The notes: generated by a model not told the origin, from the sequence alone. A DNA stretch of 64,000 bases from Carboxylicivirga sp. (GCA_025210475.1 JAOARW010000027.1:1-64000); one strand, 5' to 3'. Positions 24,940-34,308 are shown, counted from the first letter of the stretch. Translations and numbers: made by a program.

Positions 24940-26157
24940 ATGAAACTTAAAAGTATTTTCTTGCTAATAAGCCTGTTCATTGGCTTATTGTCATGTGATT
25001 ATAGACCAGAAAGTGATTTAGTAAAAACAAATATGAGTTTTGCCAAAGCTCAGTTGCGTGGTCAATTATTGAAGATAGACTGGAATGGAAAAATTAGAAA
25101 TCCTAGAACAATCTTAGATAATGGTGAAACAAAGTTTGTTTCATATCAGGATTGGACTAGTGGTTTCTTTCCAGGTTGCATATGGTATATGTATGAAATG
25201 ACCGGGGATAAGTTTTGGAAAGATAATGCTGAGAAGTTGACGAAATCTTTAGAAGCTGCCAAAGACATAACATGGCATCATGATGTTGGTTTTATTATTA
25301 ATTGCAGTTACGGTAATGCGTATCGTCTAACACAAAATCCTAAATTCAAAAAAGTTATTATTGATGCAGCGAACTCCTTGTGCACACGCTATTCGTCAGA
25401 GGTAGGAGCTATTCAATCCTGGAATGTTGATAGAGGATGGCAAGCAGAACAAGGATGGGATTACCCGGTAATAATCGATAACATGATGAATTTGGAACTA
25501 CTGTTTTATGCGACCCGATTGAGCAATGATTCTTCGTACTATAAGGTAGCAATTAATCATGCGAACACGACTTTAAAAAATCATTTCCGTTCCGATTTCA
25601 GTTCGTTTCATGTAATTGACTACGATAAAAGTACAGGTAAGGTACGTCATAAACATACAGCTCAAGGATATGCTCATGAATCGGCATGGGCTAGAGGGCA
25701 GGCATGGGGATTGTACGGTTATACCATGTGCTATCGAGAAACAGGTGATGGAAACTATTTAAAACAGGCTGAAGCGATAGCAAATTTCATTTTAGGCCAT
25801 AGGAATTTACCCAAAGACCGGATTCCGTATTGGGATTTTGATGCTAAAGGTAAATATGCTACTCTTAGAGATGCTTCATCTGCTGCGATTGTTTGTTCGG
25901 CGTTATATGAGCTTAGTACGTTTTCTGAAAATGGAGATTATTTTCGCAAAATGGCAGATCAAATATTATTATCCTTGTCTTCTGCTAAATATCGGGCTCC
26001 GTTAGGTGAAAATAATAATTTTCTATTAATGCACTCTGTTGGTAGCATGCCACGTAAAAAGGAAATTGACAAACCGATTAACTATGCCGATTATTATCTT
26101 TTGGAAGCATTATATCGCAAGAGCAACATTCAAGATGAAGCCTATAAAATGAATTAA
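24940..26157 (+). CDS. glycoside hydrolase family 88, unsaturated glucuronyl hydrolase, lipoprotein
   Basis: Removes the 4,5-unsaturated uronic acid that the lyase leaves on oligosaccharides, by hydration of the double bond. The lipobox LLSC gives lipidated Cys19, so the enzyme is membrane-anchored. The alpha6/alpha6-barrel motifs are present: TWHHDVGF with Asp115 and YPVIIDNMMNLELL with Asp180, equivalent to the two aspartates of characterised Bacillus UGL, plus WARGQAWGLYG and INYADYYLLEALYR near the end. The 405-aa length is normal. The neighbouring PL8 and GH20 genes support chondroitin or hyaluronan disaccharides as the substrate. Confidence 0.94.
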   Translation: MKLKSIFLLISLFIGLLSCDYRPESDLVKTNMSFAKAQLRGQLLKIDWNGKIRNPRTILDNGETKFVSYQDWTSGFFPGCIWYMYEMTGDKFWKDNAEKLTKSLEAAKDITWHHDVGFIINCSYGNAYRLTQNPKFKKVIIDAANSLCTRYSSEVGAIQSWNVDRGWQAEQGWDYPVIIDNMMNLELLFYATRLSNDSSYYKVAINHANTTLKNHFRSDFSSFHVIDYDKSTGKVRHKHTAQGYAHESAWARGQAWGLYGYTMCYRETGDGNYLKQAEAIANFILGHRNLPKDRIPYWDFDAKGKYATLRDASSAAIVCSALYELSTFSENGDYFRKMADQILLSLSSAKYRAPLGENNNFLLMHSVGSMPRKKEIDKPINYADYYLLEALYRKSNIQDEAYKMN

Positions 26158-26215
26158 TATGGAGCAGCGCTTATTGTATTTTATATCGATAGTATATTAA
26201 TTATTGACAATGCTT

Positions 26216-28645
26216 ATGAAAAGATTTTGTAGAATATATGCAATACCATTAGTGATACTTTTATTAGGATTTTCTCAATCTAAATATCTAAAGATGGATA
26301 TTTATCATGATGGTTGGGTAGATCTAAATAAGAATGGGCAAAAGGATATTTATGAAGATCCGTTGCAAAATATTGAGTACCGGATTTCTGATCTGCTTGG
26401 GCAAATGACTATTGAAGAAAAAACATGTCAATTGGCTACCTTGTATGGTTTTGGCAGGGTGTTAAAAGATGAATTGCCAACAAGAGAATGGAAACAACAT
26501 ATCTGGAAAGATGGTATTGGAAATATTGATGAACACCTTAATGGTTTGGACAGGCCCAATACACAAACTGAATATTCCTGGCCACCATCTAAACATGCAA
26601 AAGCCATAAATCAGGTCCAAAAGTTTTTCGTTGAAAATACGAGGTTGGGAATACCTGTTGATTTTACTAATGAAGGTATTAGAGGGATTTGCCACGAAAA
26701 GTGTACAAATTTCCCTGCACAAATAGGTATTGGATCAACCTGGAATAGGAAGCTTGTTAGGCAGATAGGTGAAATAACAGGAAAAGAGGGAAAAGCTTTG
26801 GGATATACCAATATTTATGCTCCGATTCTGGATTTGGCAAGAGATCCACGCTGGGGCAGGACAGTTGAATGCTACGGAGAAGATCCTTATTTGGTTGGAG
26901 AACTTGGTTTACAAATGGTAAAATCCTTACAGTCAGAGGGGATTGCATCAACTTGCAAACATTTTGCTGTTTATAGTGTACCCAAAGGTGGTCGAGATGG
27001 ATTGGCCCGAACCGATCCCCATGTTACTTTCCGTGACATGCATCAATTGTATCTTGCACCGTTTAAAAAAGCAATTCAGCAAGGCAATGCATTGGGTATA
27101 ATGAGTTCATACAACGATTATGACGGCATACCAGTATCCGCTAGCAATTATTTCCTTGAACATTTACTTCGTGAAGAATGGGGATTTAATGGTTATGTGG
27201 TATCTGACAGTAAAGCTGTTCATTACATCTATTCGAAACACAGGATTGCAGGTAACCAGAAAGAAGCTGTGAAAGCAGCCATATTAGGTGGCTTGAATGT
27301 AAGAACAGATTTTAATCAACCCAAAACCTTTATTCTTCCTCTCCGTGAATTGGTACAAGAAGGTGAAGTGCCTGTCGAAGTACTTGACCAACGTGTAGCT
27401 GATGTTCTGCGTGTTAAGTTTCAGTTGGGGCTATTTGATAATCCTTATGTGAACATTGATAAAGAAACTGATGCCTTAATACGGAATGACAAACATGAAA
27501 AGGTTTCACTACAAGCTTCAAGGGAGTCAATTGTATTACTCAAAAACAAAAATAATTTGTTGCCTCTAGATCTTACATCAGTAAAAAAAATTCTGGTAGT
27601 AGGTCCCAATGCAAAAACTACAAAACCAATGATAAGCCGTTATGGTCCTGCCAAGTCAAAAGTGGTTTCAATATTTGAGGGGCTGCAAGCCTACGCTGGT
27701 GACAGGGCTGAAATAGTATATGCTCAGGGCTGTAATATCAAAGATATAAAATGGCCTCTGAGTGAACTATACCTTCCAGAAATTTCGACCCAAGATAGTA
27801 CATTGATTAAAGAAGCTCATAAATTAGCAGAAGAAGCAGATATCATTGTTGCCGTATTAGGCGAAGACGATGAAATGGTTGGGGAAAGCAAATCACGTAC
27901 TTCATTAGATTTACCAGGGGCACAAAGAAATCTGGTAAAAAGCCTGAAAGAAAGTGGAAAACCGGTTATTAGCGTTCTAATCAATGGAAGACCACTAAGT
28001 GTCAATAGTACGTTGCATTATTCAGATGCTTTGTTCGAACTATGGTTTCCTGGCAGCTATGGGGGAGCAGCATTTGCTGAGGCTATATTTGGGGAATATA
28101 ATCCTGGAGGTAAATTGCCGGTTACTTTTCCTAAAACAATTGGACAATTACCTCTGAATTTTCCTTTTAAGCCAGGATCACAGTCAGCACAAAGCTATAA
28201 GAAGGATCCCAATGGGTATGGTTTTACCAGGAATACAGGAAGTTTGTTTCCTTTTGGGTTTGGACTTAGCTACACTGAGTTTAAATATGAAAATTTACAA
28301 ATAGATACTCGTATTTCCGATTCAGATTCAATAACTGTATCATTTAATATTAAAAACTCAGGAAAATTTAATGGAGATGAAATATATCAGGTATACGTAA
28401 AAGATAATGTTGCGTCAGTTATTCCGTATGACAAAGTTTTATGTGGTTTTGACAGGGTAAAGTTAAAGGTTGGTGAAATTAAAACGATTAGTACCAAAAT
28501 AGCTATTGAAGACCTTAAGTTCCTTGACAAGGATAAAGAATGGATTTTTGAACCTGGACTGTTCACATTCATGATTGGTTCATCGTCCGAGGATATACGA
28601 TTGAGAAAAGAAGTAGCATTAAATCGTTCCGAAATAAAACAATAA
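26216..28645 (+). CDS. glycoside hydrolase family 3 (second copy, no C-terminal extension)
   Basis: Paralogue of the GH3 that begins the operon. I start at the ATG at 26216 (809 aa); an ATG at 26210 and a TTG at 26204 are alternatives. It has a hydrophobic N-terminal signal, the same EF-hand-like DLNKNGQKDIYEDP, KHF (about 248-250), and GYVVSDSKAV with the expected nucleophile Asp331. It keeps the fibronectin III-like end (GDEIYQVYVKDNVASVIPYDK) but stops before the discoidin-like module of the first copy. It lies only 2 bp before the phosphoesterase. Identity to the first copy looks high through the catalytic part, so an in-locus duplication with changed specificity is plausible. The substrate is not assigned. 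Confidence 0.92.
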   Translation: MKRFCRIYAIPLVILLLGFSQSKYLKMDIYHDGWVDLNKNGQKDIYEDPLQNIEYRISDLLGQMTIEEKTCQLATLYGFGRVLKDELPTREWKQHIWKDGIGNIDEHLNGLDRPNTQTEYSWPPSKHAKAINQVQKFFVENTRLGIPVDFTNEGIRGICHEKCTNFPAQIGIGSTWNRKLVRQIGEITGKEGKALGYTNIYAPILDLARDPRWGRTVECYGEDPYLVGELGLQMVKSLQSEGIASTCKHFAVYSVPKGGRDGLARTDPHVTFRDMHQLYLAPFKKAIQQGNALGIMSSYNDYDGIPVSASNYFLEHLLREEWGFNGYVVSDSKAVHYIYSKHRIAGNQKEAVKAAILGGLNVRTDFNQPKTFILPLRELVQEGEVPVEVLDQRVADVLRVKFQLGLFDNPYVNIDKETDALIRNDKHEKVSLQASRESIVLLKNKNNLLPLDLTSVKKILVVGPNAKTTKPMISRYGPAKSKVVSIFEGLQAYAGDRAEIVYAQGCNIKDIKWPLSELYLPEISTQDSTLIKEAHKLAEEADIIVAVLGEDDEMVGESKSRTSLDLPGAQRNLVKSLKESGKPVISVLINGRPLSVNSTLHYSDALFELWFPGSYGGAAFAEAIFGEYNPGGKLPVTFPKTIGQLPLNFPFKPGSQSAQSYKKDPNGYGFTRNTGSLFPFGFGLSYTEFKYENLQIDTRISDSDSITVSFNIKNSGKFNGDEIYQVYVKDNVASVIPYDKVLCGFDRVKLKVGEIKTISTKIAIEDLKFLDKDKEWIFEPGLFTFMIGSSSEDIRLRKEVALNRSEIKQ

Positions 28646-28647
28646 CT

Positions 28648-29676
28648 ATGAAAGATACAATAAAGAGAAGAGCATTTCTCAAGTACTTTGGGGCATCTTT
28701 ATCATTTGCTTTTTTCCCGTCATACCTTACATCTTGTTATAGCAAAAATAGGAAAATCAGGATGGGTATCTGTTCGGATGTTCATCACGATTTAATGCCT
28801 GATTCAGAGGCCAGATTAAAAACATTTCTTGACGAAGCCACTAAGACAAAGGCTGATTTTATTATTCAGCTTGGTGATTTTTGTTTGCCCCGTGAGAAGA
28901 ATCAACCTTTCTTAGACTTGTGGAACACATTTAAGGGCCAAAAGTATCATGTCCTGGGCAATCATGATATGGACAAGTCATCTAAGCAACAAATGATGGA
29001 TTTTTTAGGAGTGGATCAACCCTACTACTCATTCGATTTTAAGGAAGTTCATTTTGTTGTGCTTGATCCAAATTTTTATAAAGATGGCGAAGAGCTTATT
29101 GAGTTTGATAATGGAAATTATCTGAAGCATTCTGGTCAATCTCGATATTTTATTACTAAGAATCAGGTTAGTTGGTTACAAGAAGATTTACAATCAACAG
29201 ATAAGCCAACGATTATATTTTCTCATCAGAGTTTTCAAAATCCTTATTCTTGCAAAAATGGCGAATTAGTACGAGAGGTGTTGGAGAAAGAGAATGAACG
29301 TGTGGGATATAATAAAGTGATGGCTTGTTTCAATGGCCATGATCATACTGATGGATGTGAATATGTAAAAGGAATTACATATGTTCATATAAACAGTATG
29401 AGCGAATATTGGTTAGGCAGAAAATACAAATGTGAGACCAGATATTCGGCTGTAATCAACAAAAAATATTCTGCTCTTAAGTATGTCGCACCGTACAAAG
29501 ATCCTCTTTATGCTTTTGTAGAGATTGAACTTGGAAATAGCATAAAAGTAGAGGGTAAAACAAGCGAATGGATTGCACCTTCTCCCCAAGAGTTAGGATA
29601 TGATGATACGAAAAAAGGTCGTGTCAAAGCTGTACCTGTGATGTCAAGTAGGAACATATCGTTGATGAATCAATAA
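28648..29676 (+). CDS. calcineurin-like metallophosphoesterase, Tat-type lipoprotein
   Basis: Predicted dinuclear-metal phosphoesterase (342 aa). Motifs in order: SDVHHD (Asp44, His46), GDF (Asp77), GNHD (about 104-107), FSHQS, and GHDH near residue 231. The N-terminus has a twin-arginine motif, KRRAFLK, and a lipobox LTSC (Cys30), so it is probably exported folded and lipidated. It starts 2 bp after the second GH3, implying translational coupling. Homologues occur in Bacteroidota PULs without a clear role. It could remove phosphate from glycans or act as a phosphodiesterase; the sequence does not decide. Confidence 0.85.
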   Translation: MKDTIKRRAFLKYFGASLSFAFFPSYLTSCYSKNRKIRMGICSDVHHDLMPDSEARLKTFLDEATKTKADFIIQLGDFCLPREKNQPFLDLWNTFKGQKYHVLGNHDMDKSSKQQMMDFLGVDQPYYSFDFKEVHFVVLDPNFYKDGEELIEFDNGNYLKHSGQSRYFITKNQVSWLQEDLQSTDKPTIIFSHQSFQNPYSCKNGELVREVLEKENERVGYNKVMACFNGHDHTDGCEYVKGITYVHINSMSEYWLGRKYKCETRYSAVINKKYSALKYVAPYKDPLYAFVEIELGNSIKVEGKTSEWIAPSPQELGYDDTKKGRVKAVPVMSSRNISLMNQ

Positions 29677-29711
29677 CAAACTAGGACGAAATATTAAAAC
29701 AACTATTATAT

Positions 29712-30473
29712 ATGAGGGTATTATTGTCATTATTTTTACTTGTATTTGTAGGAATCACTTACGGTCAAGATTCGTTAAAAAATGATTCTATCTCGATTGA
29801 TATTTATATATTAATTGGACAATCAAACATGGCTGGCAGGGGAGAGTTTAAAGAAGGAGATTTGCATGAAATCGACAATGTATTACTTTTTAACAATCAA
29901 AATGAGTTTGAGGTAGCTAGTAATCCATTAAACCAGTATTCGTCGATCCGTAAAAGTATTGACATGCAAAAGATGGGACCAGGATATAGCTTTGCAAAAA
30001 CTTTACATGGTAAACTGCCAAAAAAGAAAATTGGATTGGTTGTTAATGCACGGGGTGGTTCCTCAATAAAGGAATGGGAGTATGGTAGTGAATATTTTTC
30101 AGAGGTTGTAAAACGTGCACGAAGGGCTGCTCAATATGGAGAAGTAAAGGGAATTTTGTGGCATCAGGGAGAATCAGATCAAAATGATGCGAAATCATAT
30201 TCCAAAAAATTCAGAAGGATGGTTAAACATATCAGGAAATCTCTACGCTTAAAAAAAACACCTGTTTTTATTGGAGAGATAGGAAAATGGAGAGATTCAT
30301 CAAAAGATATAAATAAGGTCTTTCAACACTTAGCTTCAAAGAATAAAGACATTTATTTGATAAGCGCTAGTGGGTTAACTCATAAAGGAGATAATACTCA
30401 TTTTTCAAGAGAGAGTCAAATTGAATTAGGTAAAAGATATGCTAATAAAGTCTACAATACACTTTATGAATAA
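29712..30473 (+). CDS. SGNH-type carbohydrate esterase (sialate O-acetylesterase/CE6-like)
   Basis: Predicted deacetylase acting on acetylated sugars (253 aa, signal peptide ending ITYGQ). Catalytic elements of the DUF303/SASA family are visible: YILIGQSNMAG with Ser38, NARGGSSIKEW, the WHQGESD block, and GDNTHFS with Asp227 and His230. It overlaps the next gene by 8 bp. It probably removes O-acetyl groups that block the PUL-1 glycosidases. Sialate, xylan and other acetyl-glycan specificities cannot be told apart here. Confidence 0.85.
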   Translation: MRVLLSLFLLVFVGITYGQDSLKNDSISIDIYILIGQSNMAGRGEFKEGDLHEIDNVLLFNNQNEFEVASNPLNQYSSIRKSIDMQKMGPGYSFAKTLHGKLPKKKIGLVVNARGGSSIKEWEYGSEYFSEVVKRARRAAQYGEVKGILWHQGESDQNDAKSYSKKFRRMVKHIRKSLRLKKTPVFIGEIGKWRDSSKDINKVFQHLASKNKDIYLISASGLTHKGDNTHFSRESQIELGKRYANKVYNTLYE

Positions 30474-31371
30474 AATCGTATTGGTATGTCTTATTTTGGT
30501 TGCAGTTACAATTGAAATAGATGGGCAAAACTTTACGCTCACTCTTTGGGATAAGAGTAATGATTTTGTTATACGTGAAGAAACAGATTCTGAAGTTTGG
30601 GATGATCAGGATATTTTGAGAGTAAAAAATGTATCGGATCCAAATATTGCAGTTTTTTTGCCTTCAAAAAAGTTGGCAACAGGTAAAGCCGTGATTATTT
30701 GCCCCGGAGGAGGTTATAAACATCTGGCATATGATTGGGAAGGAACAGATGTTGCAAAATGGTTAAACTCGAAAGGTATTGCGGGAATAGTTCTTAAATA
30801 TCGCTTGCCGGATGGGACAGATTCTTTATGGCCACTGATTGATGCTAAAAGAGCAATGCGAGTCGTACGTCACTACGCAGAAGGTTGGAGTATCGATCCG
30901 AGTAAAATTGGGATTATTGGATTTTCAGCAGGAGGGCACCTAGCTTCAATGATGGGAACTTTGTTTGATAATGGAAACTTAGAAGCACCCGATCAAATTG
31001 AGAAATATAGTTCTCGACCTGATTTTATGATCCTGGTATATCCTGTTATAAGCATGTGTAAAGGATTCTGTCATACGGGTTCAAGAAGGAATTTACTTGG
31101 CGATACAGTATCTGAAGATCGGGCAAAACAATTCTCTTCTCAATACCAGATCAAAGAAGATACTCCACCTACATTTATTGTACATGCTATGGATGATATA
31201 GGAGTAAGCGTAAAAAATAGCTTGAGCATTTTTGAAGCCTTGTCTAATAAATGTATTTCAGTTGAAATGCACATTTTTCCTCATGGAGGGCATGGTTTCT
31301 CGTTAGGTAGAGGAACAGGTACTTTATCTGGTTGGCCGGAGTTATGTTATCAATGGATGAAACAATTTTAA
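30466..31371 (+). CDS. alpha/beta-hydrolase carbohydrate esterase
   Basis: Predicted acetyl or feruloyl-type esterase (301 aa). The ATG at 30466 overlaps the previous stop codon by 8 bp and opens a signal peptide (MNKIVLVCLILVAVT); an upstream TTG at 30439 is less likely. It shows the oxyanion loop CPGGGY, the nucleophile elbow GFSAGGH (Ser154), the acid in HAMDD (about Asp243), and the catalytic His in HGGHGF (about His276). The arrangement matches the acetyl-xylan-esterase/BD-FAE group within alpha/beta hydrolases. With the overlapping SGNH gene it gives two unrelated esterases in translational coupling, consistent with a multiply acylated substrate. Confidence 0.85.
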   Translation: MNKIVLVCLILVAVTIEIDGQNFTLTLWDKSNDFVIREETDSEVWDDQDILRVKNVSDPNIAVFLPSKKLATGKAVIICPGGGYKHLAYDWEGTDVAKWLNSKGIAGIVLKYRLPDGTDSLWPLIDAKRAMRVVRHYAEGWSIDPSKIGIIGFSAGGHLASMMGTLFDNGNLEAPDQIEKYSSRPDFMILVYPVISMCKGFCHTGSRRNLLGDTVSEDRAKQFSSQYQIKEDTPPTFIVHAMDDIGVSVKNSLSIFEALSNKCISVEMHIFPHGGHGFSLGRGTGTLSGWPELCYQWMKQF

Positions 31372-31383
31372 TAAGAATAAAAA

Positions 31384-32997
31384 ATGAAAAACAAGATACT
31401 GCTAATAAGCATCATGATAATGGTTTTATTACCTTCAATATTGTTGGGAAAGAATCATATAGAAAAGATTAAGGTTATTCCGGAACCCAAAAGTGTTAAG
31501 GTTTTGAATGGAAGCTTTCGGTTATCTTCTAATTGTAAGATAAAAATAAGCACGACATCTTTAACTGCCCTATCTGACTATTTAAATAGTCAGATTAAAC
31601 ATCATTTTAAGGTGGATGTTGCCAGTAACCGCCAGTCAAAAAATTGCATTGAGTTAATAATAACTTCAAAAAGCAAATTGGATACAGAAGCATATGAATT
31701 AAGAATTGAAAGAAATAAAGTACAAATTATTGCTTCAGGTAATGAAGGAGTTTTTTATGGCATCCAAAGTTTAATGCAGATAGGGTGTTCTCAGTTTGAG
31801 GACAATCAGAATGTTATTGATTTACCATGTTGCGTTATTAAAGATAAGCCTCGATTTTCTTGGCGAGGTTTTATGCTTGATGAGTCACGTCATTTTTTTG
31901 GAAAAGAAAAGGTTAAACAATTAATCGATTTAATGGCTTTCCATAAACTAAACCGCTTTCATTGGCACTTAACTGATGCTCCTGGCTGGAGAATAGAGAT
32001 TAAAAAATATCCTAAATTAACATCAGTTGGAGGAAAGGGATGTCATAGTAATCCAGATGCTCCGGTAACATTTTATACACAAGAGGAGATTTCTGAGATT
32101 ATCGAGTATGCTAAAGAAAGGTTTATTGTTATTATACCGGAGATTGATATGCCGGGCCATGCCACAGCTGCCGTAAAAGCTTATCCTGAGTACTCTGGAG
32201 GAGGATCAAAAAAACATCCGGAATTTACCTTTAACCCAGGGAAAGAAGAAACCTATAATTTTTTGGAGGATATCCTCCTGGAGGTAGCTGAGCTTTTCCC
32301 CTCAGAGTGGATGCATATTGGAATGGATGAAGTGCATTTTGGAAATAAGCAATGGGCTACTTTACCAGATGTTAAACAACTGATGGTGCAGAATGATATT
32401 AAAGATCTTAAGGGGGTTGAAAAGTATTTTGCACATCGCATGGACTCCATTGTGAAAAGTATGGGTAAAATTACAACAGGTTGGGACGAAATTGTAGAGC
32501 ATCAACTACCATCTAATAAGACTTTGATTATGTGGTGGAGACATGATAAACCGGAGATAATGACTGAAGCTCTAAAAAGAGAATATAAGACCGTCCTTTG
32601 TCCTCGTATACCTTGTTATTTAGACTTTGTTCAACATGATTCTCATACTATTGGACGAAGATGGAAAGGAGATTTTGTTACTTTGGAAAAGGTATATGAA
32701 TATCCAATTTTGTCAAACAAAATTAAGAGGAAACAAGTCAAAAATATTGTAGGATTACAAGCCAATATGTGGACTGAACAAATAAAAAATGAAAAACAGT
32801 TAGATTACATGATTTTTCCTCGACTTAGTGCATTTGCAGAATCAGCATGGACAAAAACGAAAAATAAATCGTACGATAACTTTATTGATAAAATGAGTTG
32901 GATGTATAGGTTTTATAGATCACAAGGTTTATACTATTTTAATATAATTGATCCAGATAAAAGTCCAGAGTTTGTAGATCAAAGGGTTAATAGATAA
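31384..32997 (+). CDS. glycoside hydrolase family 20 beta-N-acetylhexosaminidase
   Basis: Releases terminal GlcNAc or GalNAc by substrate-assisted catalysis. A signal peptide is followed by the GH20 N-terminal domain (KVIPEPKSVKVLNGSF) and the barrel with HWHLTDAPGWRIEIKKYPKL and the catalytic pair Asp315-Glu316. The motif reads HIGMDEVHFG; most GH20 enzymes have HxGGDE, so the second Gly is replaced by Met. WTEQ and the closing WTKTKNKSYDNF stretch complete the barrel. At 537 aa it has no accessory module. Last gene of PUL-1, 12 bp after the esterase. It fits removal of hexosamine exposed by GH88. Confidence 0.92.
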   Translation: MKNKILLISIMIMVLLPSILLGKNHIEKIKVIPEPKSVKVLNGSFRLSSNCKIKISTTSLTALSDYLNSQIKHHFKVDVASNRQSKNCIELIITSKSKLDTEAYELRIERNKVQIIASGNEGVFYGIQSLMQIGCSQFEDNQNVIDLPCCVIKDKPRFSWRGFMLDESRHFFGKEKVKQLIDLMAFHKLNRFHWHLTDAPGWRIEIKKYPKLTSVGGKGCHSNPDAPVTFYTQEEISEIIEYAKERFIVIIPEIDMPGHATAAVKAYPEYSGGGSKKHPEFTFNPGKEETYNFLEDILLEVAELFPSEWMHIGMDEVHFGNKQWATLPDVKQLMVQNDIKDLKGVEKYFAHRMDSIVKSMGKITTGWDEIVEHQLPSNKTLIMWWRHDKPEIMTEALKREYKTVLCPRIPCYLDFVQHDSHTIGRRWKGDFVTLEKVYEYPILSNKIKRKQVKNIVGLQANMWTEQIKNEKQLDYMIFPRLSAFAESAWTKTKNKSYDNFIDKMSWMYRFYRSQGLYYFNIIDPDKSPEFVDQRVNR

Positions 32998-33095
32998 TAT
33001 CACTAGTGGGTATTAAAATAAATAAACATTCTTTGAAATTCTTTGTTTATCGTACCTGTAGCGATTTCTGATGGCGTGACGATTTGCCTTGAATT
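32998..33095. other. PUL-1 end / IS remnant junction
   Basis: A weak 7-bp stem, ATAAACA (33022-33028) with TGTTTAT (33044-33050), is the only candidate terminator for the long PUL-1 operon. Confidence 0.3.
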
Positions 33096-33630
33096 ATGGA
33101 TGTTTTGCATGTAAACAAGCAATCACATATAAATCAAGGCAAATATATCTTCGCTCAACTTACAGATTTTATACCCAGGCGTGTCTTTGATCAAATTAAT
33201 GAGAAACACAAGAGGAATAAATATGTAAGATCATTCACGTTTTGGAATCAAATACTATACGTGGTATTTTGTCAGCCTACTTCAATAGACTGTATGAGAG
33301 ATTTACTTCTTTGCCTTGAAGTGTATAAATCCAGATATTATCATCTCTGGTTTGGTTCAACAGTAACTCGGAAAAACCTTTACAAAGTCAATTAAAAACG
33401 AAACTATAAAATATTTGAAGATTTTGCTTATGTTCTCATAGAGGAACACGCAAGAGCTGCTATAAATCTGACTTTGTAGTAAACATTGAAGGCAATGTTT
33501 ATGCATTTGAATCATCAACAATAGACGCTTTACCTTAGCGTATTTTGTTGGGCTGAGTTTCGGAAATAAAAGGAGGTATTAAACTGCACACTTTGTATGA
33601 TGTAAAAACATCAACTCCTACGTTTCTATA
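33096..33630 (+). pseudogene. decayed IS4-family transposase (DUF4372 type)
   Basis: The N-terminal part is intact for 99 codons (NINQ-like GKYIFAQLTDFIPRRVFDQI, then FTFWNQILYVVF, SIDCMRDLLLCLE), which is the DUF4372 domain of IS4-group transposases. At 33393-33395 a TAA replaces what should be a Glu codon, and the same frame continues as KRNYKIFEDFAYVLIEEHARAA. Further on, shifted frames carry GNVYAFESSTIDA, LSVFCWAEFRK and GGIKLHTLYDVKTSTPTFL. The first catalytic Asp of the usual YAFDSTT is Glu here. Everything after the LYDV block is missing. At least two frameshifts plus two in-frame stops show an old, dead insertion. Confidence 0.85.
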
Positions 33631-33869
33631 TTTAGTTGAGTTTACACTTCCCATTTTCTGTCTTTAATTTATTTCATTACAACTAAACACTTAGGTTTCC
33701 AAAAGATGTTTTTTAAAAATGTTTTAATGGTTCCAACTATTTTGGGAATATTAGTTTTAAAACGCTCACCTTTTACAATATTATGACCTGATCCAAACTT
33801 ATCTTCATCTCCTTTATACCTAATCACTATTAACCGACTATAGTCGGAATTCATAAAATTATCTTCTAT

Positions 33870-33895
33870 AACGCCCATTACTTGGGCGTTTTTTT
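33870..33895 (+). terminator. orphan intrinsic terminator
   Basis: AACGCCCA (33870-33877) pairs with TGGGCGTT (33883-33890) around 5 bases and runs into seven T residues. This is a classical + strand terminator, but no intact gene lies immediately upstream. Confidence 0.7.
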
Positions 33896-34308
33896 AAAAA
33901 TTTATAATCAGACCCCATTCCAAATTAACTGCAATTGACATGGCGAGCCACCAACTTTTTTCTTAAAGATTCTGTTGGTTCTAAGTAAAAGGTCAGTTAT
34001 TTCCAGCATACTTATAAGGTGTATGCTCACATGAGAAGCAACTACTGAAAATGCCTTTTTTTGTTTCGCTTTCTTTCGTTAACCTGTTTTATGCATTTCT
34101 ATCACTGTGTATGCTGCATTCTTAGGGAAGGCTAAAGTGTAGCTGGACAATCAGGCTGGACAAGTTTCTCTTGCAGCAGACCGCTAATGTTTCAAAAATA
34201 TATTGAAGTTACACTCAATGGATAGTAAAATTCAGTGCCCTAAATAAATTGTTCTGATCTAAAGTGAAGATAACTCGGGAAATGTATTTGCACTAAATAT
34301 TGGACATA

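Noticed and set aside
33669..33878. 69-codon minus-strand frame
   Set aside because: Its start lies inside the orphan terminator stem and no family is recognised; possibly a fragment of a dead gene but not supported as a gene.
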